The notes under the pieces are model-generated. The model was not told the DNA's origin. It made no database searches and worked only from the letters and a program-made list of their open reading frames with translations. The position numbers were made by a program, and so were the translations under genes. Positions 1 through 4,996 of a DNA stretch of 5,471 nucleotides are shown here, piece by piece. The stretch is from JARRLC01 sp050290865 (GTDB taxonomy: Bacteria > Pseudomonadota > Alphaproteobacteria > Rhizobiales > Rhodomicrobiaceae). The stretch lies in contig JBNKIW010000108.1 of NCBI GenBank assembly GCA_050290865.1, forward strand, positions 1 to 5,471, written 5' to 3'. Within the stretch, counting starts at the first letter, position 1. Each line of letters opens with the position of its first letter.

Positions 1-61
1 GAAGGGAAATGTTCATGCTTCGTTCGATTGCAGGCAGCCGCCAACGCAACCGCGGTGGAGG

Positions 62-310
62 GTGCTACATAAGACCGGAGGATCCTGTTCACAGCAATAT
101 GATGCCGCTGCGCAAAAGAACTGCCGCTCCGCCTCGGGGGTGTGCGAACGTGCCCTCAAGGTCGCCGAACGCAGAACTGCGAGCCCGGTGATCATCGCCG
201 TCGATGCGGGGAGCGCCCACACGGAGGGCACGGCGTTCTATCGCGGAAATGCGCAGGGCTGGCTGGCCGCCGGTGTCCCCGTCCGGTATTCGAGGTTTCC
301 TGGCGATTAA
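62..310 (+). pseudogene. kptA: Decayed 3' part of kptA (RNA 2'-phosphotransferase, Tpt1/KptA family)
   Basis: KptA/Tpt1 enzymes transfer an internal RNA 2'-phosphate to NAD; in eukaryotes this completes tRNA splicing, and the bacterial role is unclear. From base 152 the frame reads ALKVAERR, PVIIAVDAG, then GTAFYRGNAQGWLA, VPVRY and RFPGD before TAA at 308-310. This matches the family's C-terminal pattern (KVG.RHG, PV.L.VDA, G..F..S.NGVWL, VP..YL), including the Arg of the FYR motif. Upstream pieces fall in different frames: LHKT at 62-76 resembles the LYHGT motif, and MMPLRK at about 101-118 (frame of base 9) resembles the stretch before HVHLSA. At least two frameshifts are therefore implied. 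The N-terminal winged-helix half is absent; weak similarity may run left to the window edge. The motifs are read from the sequence, but the family match is from memory without a search. A chance match over the C-terminal 50 residues seems unlikely. Confidence 0.6.
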
Positions 311-330
311 CCATTTCCCACCGGGAATGG
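311..330 (+). terminator. Stem-loop directly after the kptA remnant stop codon
   Basis: CCATT(T)CCC pairs with GGGAATGG around a 3-base ACC loop, giving eight pairs with one bulged T. It starts at the base after the TAA of the kptA remnant, which suits a 3'-end hairpin. No T-run follows, so it is not a typical intrinsic terminator, and the role is inferred from position only. Confidence 0.35.
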
Positions 331-1163
331 CACGAACAGGCGGGAAACAAAGCAGGTGGCCGTCATGGCCCCGGACAACCTGCCCTTGAAGAACGCAAGA
401 GGCCGGCAACCATCGAAAGTGAGAAGCAGCTCTTCGCGATCCTGCGAAAATGGCGTGATGACTGAGTCGTCTGTTATGAGCGGTTGATCCACAACCGACA
501 TCCTGATTTCATCGGGATCATACCCAAAGCCGGGGGCCTAATCACCGAGGGCAAGGAGCAGCGGAGGCACCTCCGGTACCGCCGATCCCTTATACTCGAT
601 CCGGCGCGGCTCCGCGGTTTATTGCGCCCGTCTTTCACTTCGGGTCGAAACCCGACGCTGACGGTATTCCGGAGTCGCGGCAGTTTATCTCCTAAGACCG
701 GTCTCTGGACGCCGCTGATGTGCTACCAAGCTCGAGCAGAATATGCAGTTCTTCAATTTAACACGGCGAAGAATGTGCATATCGGTCGGGCATCCTCATG
801 CCTTCCATGTTCTGACAAAACGCCACAACGTTGGCCGCGGGTGATTCCTGGCCCCATCGCAGCACGTGCGCTGTCCGGCGGGAAGGCACCAGCGGAAATC
901 CCCGCCGCATGCCTAACCAGCCGGACATCCCAAAACGGGTGCGTGATAATGTAGTCAGGGGCATTCAGAGCATCCGCACGGTGACGCGAGCTATACCCGG
1001 GTGCAGTCCTCACAGCCGTTTTTCTGCCGAAAGTCGAGACATTTTCTTCAGCGCCCGCAATCATCGACGCGCCTGCCGCCATGTGTCCGGGCTCGCCGAG
1101 ACCCGGCTGGCGCGCACCGCTCTGCGGGAGGCGTGTTCCGCGAAAGGCAAGCCTAAGAAGCTT
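331..1163. other. Long stretch without a convincing gene
   Basis: Open frames exist on both strands (a 156-codon one at 484-954 +, a 183-codon one at 753-1304 -), but none gives a protein I recognise. They are rich in Arg, Pro, Ser and Cys in the way of chance frames in GC-rich DNA, and the minus frame runs straight through both tRNA-like sequences. Small visible structures are a near-perfect palindrome at 562-575 (CGGAGG-CA-CCTCCG), a TATACT hexamer at 591-596 with no -35 partner, and a hairpin at 640-655 (TCGGGT, loop CGAA, ACCCGA). The stretch may be decayed coding DNA, like the kptA remnant to its left, but I could not match it to any family. Confidence 0.5.
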
Positions 1164-1165
1164 GC
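1147..1165 (+). repeat. Perfect inverted repeat overlapping the first tRNA 5' end
   Basis: GCAAGC at 1147-1152 and GCTTGC at 1160-1165 are exact reverse complements with a 7-base spacer. The right arm includes the first two bases of the tRNA-like sequence (G1164, C1165), so in a precursor RNA this hairpin would compete with the acceptor stem. It could be a processing or regulatory hairpin, or a trace of the recombination that assembled the tRNA pair. A six-base arm can also arise by chance. Confidence 0.35.
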
Positions 1166-1236
1166 GGATGTAGCTCAGAGGTAGAGCGCCCGGTTTGACC
1201 GGGAGGACGAGGGTTCGATTCCCTTCATCTGCTCCA
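1164..1236 (+). tRNA. tRNA-like sequence 1 with encoded CCA and a 5-base anticodon loop
   Basis: The acceptor stem GCGGATG (1164-1170) pairs fully with CATCTGC (1226-1232, one G:U), followed by U73 and an encoded CCA. The D arm (GCTC, AGAGGTA, GAGC at 1173-1187) and the T arm (GAGGG, TTCGATT, CCCTT at 1209-1225) are canonical, with U8 and A9. The middle is odd: CCCGG (1189-1193) pairs perfectly with CCGGG (1199-1203), leaving only TTTGA as loop, two bases short of the normal seven. Opening the last G-C pair gives a 7-base loop reading UUG (Gln), but then base 26 is lost and a G:A pair closes the stem. The total is 73 bases with CCA, shorter than usual. The amino acid cannot be assigned with confidence. 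It may be a degenerate tRNA or a tRNA mimic rather than a decoding tRNA. Confidence 0.7.
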
Positions 1237-1306
1237 AGGACTAGCTCATTTGGTAGAGCACAGGACTCTGGATCCTGAGGTATTGGGTTCGATTCCCAAG
1301 TCACTC
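1237..1306 (+). tRNA. tRNA-like sequence 2, Gln (CUG) type, 5' acceptor strand defective
   Basis: The D arm (GCTC at 1244-1247, loop ATTTGGTA, GAGC at 1256-1259), anticodon arm (CAGGA, loop CTCTGGA, TCCTG at 1261-1277), 5-base variable loop and T arm (TTGGG, TTCGATT, CCCAA at 1283-1299) are all regular. The anticodon is CUG at 1268-1270, which reads the Gln codon CAG. The acceptor is broken: the 3' strand GTCACTC (1300-1306) would need GAGTGAC upstream, but the bases there are CAAGGAC, pairing only at the three inner positions and one outer one, and the first two overlap the CCA of tRNA-like sequence 1. No CCA is encoded. This looks like a tRNA-Gln whose 5' end was lost where it was joined to its neighbour, or a domain of a larger tRNA-mimicking RNA. 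It is probably not a working decoding tRNA. Confidence 0.6.
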
Positions 1307-1331
1307 ACTGCCCGAGAGGGCTCAGAAATAC

Positions 1332-1350
1332 GGGAAGCTGGCGGCTTCCC
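1332..1350 (+). terminator. GC-rich stem-loop downstream of the tRNA pair
   Basis: GGGAAGC (1332-1338) and GCTTCCC (1344-1350) pair perfectly over seven bases around the loop TGGCG. A smaller hairpin, GCCC-GAGA-GGGC with a GNRA tetraloop, precedes it at 1310-1321. Together they form a structured 3' tail after the tRNA-like sequences. No T-run follows, so termination is a guess; they could instead be part of the mature RNA. Confidence 0.4.
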
Positions 1351-1617
1351 CGCCAATTCGGCCAAACCGGCGGCTGCGGCCAAAGGCGAGGCCGATGCGG
1401 CAAGCGATGGACGCGCTTTGCGCCGGGGCGGATACCGCCTCGCCGCGACGCCTCCCGCCCGGGCACCGGCAGGACGCCGTCTGCGGATGGGGTTCTGGAC
1501 GCGGCCGGCGAAGCGGGGAGGCTGAAGTCCCGGCCCGCCTGTCCGCCGTGGGCAGCCGCCAGCGACCTTTTCACATAATCGCCTGAATTCACTGCCGATA
1601 TCTGCGTTTCACGAGTT
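1351..1617. other. GC-rich intergenic stretch before the slipin gene
   Basis: No protein family is recognisable in any frame, and translations are the Ala/Arg/Pro-rich type expected from GC-rich non-coding DNA. A -10-like CATAAT at 1574-1579 lies 54 bases before the slipin ATG but has no -35 hexamer at the right distance. A TAA inside it (1576-1578) is the last in-frame stop before the slipin ATG, so the slipin frame could extend no further than that. The missing N-terminal part of the slipin is not found here in another frame. Confidence 0.4.
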
Positions 1618-1625
1618 GGGGGGAG
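1618..1625 (+). promoter_or_regulatory. Ribosome binding site of the slipin gene
   Basis: A G-rich run ending GGAG at 1622-1625 sits seven bases before the ATG at 1633. There is no ATG, GTG or TTG between the in-frame stop at 1576-1578 and this ATG, so the site supports 1633 as the usable start even though homology suggests that the original protein was longer. Confidence 0.5.
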
Positions 1626-1632
1626 TACGGTC

Positions 1633-2724
1633 ATGCCCAGGCGCGGCTTCTGGTTCACGGCGTTCGATCCGCGTTTCAAACTTGCCGCCGAGGTCGTGAA
1701 GGTCGCGCGGACCGAGATCACGCCGGAACGGGCTTTCCGCTTCCAGCACACCCATCCTGAGTTGGCAGCAGAGCTTTTCGAGATCGTGCAGCCCGGTCCG
1801 ACGCAGGTCGCCCTCGTCTCCTTTGACGGCGATCCCAAGCATCTCGTGCTGCCCAACACCACGCGCGTCTTCTGGAAGGCGCTGACCAAGGTCGATGTCG
1901 AGATGATCGACACCACGGGGATGCGCATCTCGAAGCACCATCTCGACATGATGGACCTTACTCGGACCACCATCGCCGTGCAGGCAACTGTGGAGGCGCA
2001 TGAAGCCGGGCTGCTCATCGTGGATGGCAAGCTCATGGAGCGGCTGGCGCCGGGACGCTACGCCTATTGGACCGTTGGGCGGTCCGTCCGCGTCGCGAAG
2101 GTCGATCTGCGCCCGCAGCCGCTCGAAGTGACAGCGCAGGAGATCCTCACCAAGGACCGCGTGGCGCTGCGCGTGACGCTGACGGCGTTCTACAAGGTCA
2201 CCGATCCCGAACTGGCAGCGACCGCGACCGGCGATCTTGCCAACACGCTTTACCGGCTGGTGCAGTTCGCTATCCGTGAGGCGGTGGCGACGCGGCCGCT
2301 GGACGATATCCTTGCCGCGCGCGACACCATCGACCAGGAAGTGCGCAGCTATGTGGAAGCCCGCGCCAAGGCGCTGGGTGCGGAGGTGGGCGAGATCGGT
2401 GTGAAGGACGTGATTCTGCCCGGCGATGTGCGCGACCTGCTCAACAAGGTCGTCGAGGCCGAGCGCACCGCCAAGGCCAATCTCATCCGCCGCCAGGAGG
2501 AGACCGCGGCGACGCGCTCGCTCCTGAATACGGCGAAACTGATGGAGAACAACCCGCTTCTGCTCAGGCTCAAGGAACTGGAGGCGCTGGAGAAGCTCGT
2601 GGAGAAGGTGGGGCGCATCGACCTACACACGGGCGCAGGCGCGGGCGGGTTCGACGCGCTGTTGAGCAAGCTCTACAGCATCAGCGGCGAACTGGCACCG
2701 CCCAGGCCGGAGGGCGAAGGTTGA
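1633..2724 (+). CDS. Slipin family SPFH/band-7 protein, probably 5' truncated
   Basis: Slipins are SPFH-domain proteins related to stomatin that form oligomers, usually at membranes; the bacterial role of this subfamily is not settled, though members recur near RNA-repair (rtcBA) genes. The SPFH domain covers roughly residues 118-290, with the slipin signature around GVKDVILPGDVR (257-268), VVEAERTAKANLIRRQEE (273-290) and RSLLNTAKLMENNPLL (295-310). A charged helical, probably coiled-coil tail runs to about 330. No membrane segment is visible. A beta module of the form (GL..DG....L.PG...W....V.V..VD) occurs at 57-95 and 123-160, and its second half alone occurs at 1-28 (MPRRGFWFTAFDP...EVVKVAR). 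The first half of that first copy is absent upstream, so the N-terminus seems to have lost about 30 residues. Otherwise the frame is intact and the start has a good ribosome site. It is convergent with the CHAT remnant. Confidence 0.88.
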   Translation: MPRRGFWFTAFDPRFKLAAEVVKVARTEITPERAFRFQHTHPELAAELFEIVQPGPTQVALVSFDGDPKHLVLPNTTRVFWKALTKVDVEMIDTTGMRISKHHLDMMDLTRTTIAVQATVEAHEAGLLIVDGKLMERLAPGRYAYWTVGRSVRVAKVDLRPQPLEVTAQEILTKDRVALRVTLTAFYKVTDPELAATATGDLANTLYRLVQFAIREAVATRPLDDILAARDTIDQEVRSYVEARAKALGAEVGEIGVKDVILPGDVRDLLNKVVEAERTAKANLIRRQEETAATRSLLNTAKLMENNPLLLRLKELEALEKLVEKVGRIDLHTGAGAGGFDALLSKLYSISGELAPPRPEGEG

Positions 2725-2742
2725 AAGCCAGGACCATTCGCG

Positions 2743-2783
2743 GAAGCCGCCCCGGGGGGCCATATTTGCAACGTCGCGGCTTC
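2743..2783. terminator. Inverted repeat between convergent slipin and CHAT genes
   Basis: GAAGCCGC (2743-2750) and GCGGCTTC (2776-2783) are exact reverse complements with a 25-base spacer that itself holds a GC palindrome (CCCCGGGG). The repeat begins 18 bases after the slipin stop, in a spot where a two-way terminator would be expected. No flanking T or A run is present. The function is inferred from position and symmetry. Confidence 0.35.
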
Positions 2784-2936
2784 AGGCGGTCTCGGCCGTC
2801 CCGTTGCTCAGCTTGTCGCAATCGATCCCCGAGTGTTCATCGCGATGGCAACGAAGCTTCCAACCGCGAGCACGCGCGTCGGGTAGTCATAACCCGCCGT
2901 TGGAGGCATGCTGAAAAGTCGGCAGGTGTTCTTGAC
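2784..2936. other. Intergenic spacer between convergent genes
   Basis: I see no gene, RNA or clear promoter here. Both flanking genes end at this spacer. A short repeat, CTTGA (2931-2935) with TCAAG (2948-2952), overlaps the CHAT stop codon and is too weak to call a terminator. Confidence 0.4.
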
Positions 2937-3386
2937 TTAGCCGCCGCTCAAGGTTCGGTTCTTTACAATCACCGCGCAATTTTCCGGCACTTCGTCATTG
3001 GCGTCCCCTTCCCCCACAACTTTGAACGGCGCCCAGTTGGTCGGGTGCGCTTCCTTCGTGTTGCCTTTGTCGATGAGCGCGAGCATGGAGCGGCGCAGGG
3101 CTTCGGCGCGGCCCGCCTTGCTATCGCGGGCCATTTCCTGCATCGCTCCGGTGATGGGTTTCACTCTGGTGTCGGAGTTGACCGACCAGTGCGACGCGAG
3201 AAGTGCGCGCGCCTGGCTGGAAAGCGCCTGTGCGCCGTTGACGTCACTGGCGGCGGTGTTGCAGGCGGGTAGGATCACCCAGTTCGCGCCGAGTTTAAGA
3301 GCTGCGATTTCGCTCACCGACGCCAAGTGCCCCTTGGTAGGCAGTAAACTGATAGTGCACACACGAAAACGCCGGTCTCCCCTCAT
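2937..3386 (-). pseudogene. C-terminal fragment of a CHAT-domain (caspase-like) protease
   Basis: CHAT proteins are caspase-fold cysteine proteases, usually with TPR or other repeats before them, and several act in conflict or cell-death systems. Residues 17-127 match the family's C-terminal half: SEIAALKLGANWVILPACNT (25-44) holds the presumed catalytic Cys (Cys42), followed by GAQALS, ARALLASHWSVNS and GRAEALRRSMLALID, and ending WAPFKVVGEG (118-127). The catalytic His lies further N-terminal in the family and is absent. Between GAQALS and ARALL about eight residues of the usual segment (GLARAFFYAG in typical members) are missing, an in-frame deletion of about 24 bases. The ATG at 3386 gives ten residues unlike the family, and the frame is open only to about 3453. 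A product could be translated but should not be an active protease. It lies 88 bases downstream of the WD40-transpeptidase gene on the same strand. Confidence 0.75.
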
Positions 3387-3474
3387 AAAGCGCGAAAGCG
3401 GTCCGGATTTGCGTATCGCGCCACTCGTGCCTGCACCGGAAAGGGATCGTTACCGTGACAATGTCCGTCGTGCC

Positions 3475-4995
3475 TCACTTCGCCGGGCAACCCACCCGCA
3501 CCGCCGGCGCGTTCTTCGCTGTCGGGTTGCCGTGTCTGGCGGCGTAGCGTTTTCTGCATACGGTTACCTTTGGCGGGATGCGGTCCCTCTCGAACAGATC
3601 ATGCACCCGCTTCAGGTCGCGCCAGAATGCCGCCGCGGGATGCCAGCCGGCAAAAGCCGCCAGCCGCGCGTCCGTCATCCGGAACGGATAGACATGCACG
3701 CCGACCCGTTTCTGCCCATGGTCCAGCGCCGCGGTCACCAGCTGCCACAATTCGTCGATGACAGCATCGGTCATCGCATAGCACCCGATCGACGCACAGC
3801 CGCCATGCACCATCAGGTATGCGCCCGTCCGGCCAAAGGCCCGGTCGAATGCGTTGGGGTAACCGAGATTGAAGGCACGGTGGTAGCTGCTGTTGGGATT
3901 GAGTTGCCCTCCGGTGATCGTATAGACTCCTTCAGGCGACTGAAGATCCCCCTCGGTTTCCTTCGGCCCAAGTTGGCCCGACCAGGCGCAGATGGGATAG
4001 GTGGCGAACAGCGTGAACTTGGCGCTCCGCTTCATCCAGACTTCCAGTTGCGCGTCACCTTTGAAGACGCGCAGAAAGACTGGATCGCCGCGCTTGAAGC
4101 CCTTTTCCTTAAGGCGTGCATCGAGCCGGGTGAGGTCCGGGGTGCCGGGAAGCCGCTGCCCGAAATGAAAGCTGAGATGGCCGTTGGGCGAAAATCCTGG
4201 CGCGGCCACATCGATCATGGCGGTGGGCTGGCCGGTGCCCGCATCCCACAATCTGAGCGTCTTGTCCCAACTGCCCGAGAGGATCTGGCGGCCATCGCGC
4301 GAGAACGCCGCCGATGTGACAATGTCGGAATGAGCTTCGAACGTCTTGAGGACTTGCCCGGCCCCCGCATCCCAAAGCTTCAGGGTCTTGTCCCGGCCCG
4401 CGGAGAGCACTTGGCGGCCGTCTGGCGAGAAGGCGACCGACAGGATCTCGGTCGAATGTCCCGTGAAAGTCTGAAGCAAACGGCCTGTGTCTGCATCCCA
4501 AAGCCGTATCGTCTTGTCGCGGCTTCCCGAGACGATCTGTTTGCCATTGGGGGAGAATGCGGCCGAGGTTACCTCATCTGAGTGACCTTCAATGGTCTTG
4601 CGAACCTGCCCCGTGCTCACGTCCCACAGCCTGAGCGTCTTGTCCGCACTGGCTGAAAGCACCTGACTGCCATCCGGCGAAAACGCGGCCGCGGTGACCG
4701 CGCCGCTGTGCCCCTCAAACGTCTTCAGAAGCCGCCCGGCCGCTATATCCCACACTCTGACCGTGTTGTCCCTGGCCCCCGAGGCTACCAGACGGCCGTC
4801 CGGTGAAAACGAGACCGATAACACCTCAGCCGTGTGCCCTTCCAACACCGCAACGGGCCGCCCGGTCTGCCAATCCCACAGCCTGAGTTTCTTGTCGTCG
4901 CCACCTGCGACTATGAGATGGTCCTCGGGGGAAAATGCGACCGCGTTGACACTCTCCGCTTCCGCGTCGAACGTCCTCAGCTCGACTTTGTACAT
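3475..4995 (-). CDS. WD40 propeller fused to a YafK/DpaA-like L,D-transpeptidase domain
   Basis: Residues 1-251 are six WD40 repeats with WD pairs at 40, 82, 124, 166, 208 and 250, and GH (AH in the last) at 53, 95, 137, 179 and 221. A partial seventh (252-275) ends after FSPNGHLSF. Residues 285-478 are an L,D-transpeptidase domain of YafK type: DPVFLRVFKGDAQLEVWMK, YPICAWSGQLGPK, SPEGVYTI, NLGYPNAFDRAFGRTG, active site VHGGCASIGCYAM with His397 and Cys405, then YPFRMTDA and FERDRIPPKVTV. E. coli YafK (LdtF/DpaA) acts in the periplasm, cleaving the Lpp-peptidoglycan link. No signal peptide or membrane segment is visible here, so the catalytic domain may not reach peptidoglycan. The ATG follows the transposase stop by one base without a ribosome site, suggesting that an IS element removed the true start. 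A 28-residue Arg/Lys/Ala tail follows the domain. Family calls are firm; function as a fusion is unknown. Confidence 0.9.
   Translation of the reverse strand: MYKVELRTFDAEAESVNAVAFSPEDHLIVAGGDDKKLRLWDWQTGRPVAVLEGHTAEVLSVSFSPDGRLVASGARDNTVRVWDIAAGRLLKTFEGHSGAVTAAAFSPDGSQVLSASADKTLRLWDVSTGQVRKTIEGHSDEVTSAAFSPNGKQIVSGSRDKTIRLWDADTGRLLQTFTGHSTEILSVAFSPDGRQVLSAGRDKTLKLWDAGAGQVLKTFEAHSDIVTSAAFSRDGRQILSGSWDKTLRLWDAGTGQPTAMIDVAAPGFSPNGHLSFHFGQRLPGTPDLTRLDARLKEKGFKRGDPVFLRVFKGDAQLEVWMKRSAKFTLFATYPICAWSGQLGPKETEGDLQSPEGVYTITGGQLNPNSSYHRAFNLGYPNAFDRAFGRTGAYLMVHGGCASIGCYAMTDAVIDELWQLVTAALDHGQKRVGVHVYPFRMTDARLAAFAGWHPAAAFWRDLKRVHDLFERDRIPPKVTVCRKRYAARHGNPTAKNAPAVRVGCPAK
4243..4995 (-). repeat. Six tandem WD40 repeat units, 126-base period
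   Basis: The WD dipeptides recur at exactly 42-residue (126-base) intervals six times with no insertions or deletions. Blades 2-6 share LLKTFEGHS/FSPDGRQVLSA/KTLRLWD-like wording. Such uniform length and high similarity are typical of recently amplified WD40 blades. The next FSPNG motif comes five residues early, so the seventh unit (4171-4242) is out of phase and incomplete. Confidence 0.85.
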
Positions 4996-4996
4996 T

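Noticed and set aside
328..343. Sigma-54-like promoter (TGGCACG) just after the kptA remnant
   Set aside because: The -24 part fits, but the -12 part reads GGCGG with the GC one base out of place, it overlaps a hairpin arm, and the nearest downstream element is over 800 bases away.
484..954. 156-codon + strand open frame
   Set aside because: It has no ribosome site, no known motif and a composition rich in Arg, Ser, Pro and Cys without domain-like patterning.
1026..1033. GCCGAAAG, fitting the Ro-binding motif of bacterial Y RNAs
   Set aside because: An eight-base degenerate motif is common by chance in GC-rich DNA (another copy lies in the kptA remnant near 164), and I found no pairing partner that would form the Y RNA stem.
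753..1304. 183-codon - strand open frame across the tRNA region
   Set aside because: Its N-terminal half is the antisense translation of the two tRNA-like sequences, a known source of false proteins, and the rest matches no family I know.
1305..2036. 243-codon - strand open frame
   Set aside because: Most of it is antisense to the slipin gene, and the remainder is low-complexity spacer.
2998..4581. 527-codon + strand open frame
   Set aside because: It lies antisense to the WD40-transpeptidase and CHAT frames, has no recognisable domain, and is the expected mirror of GC-rich codon use.
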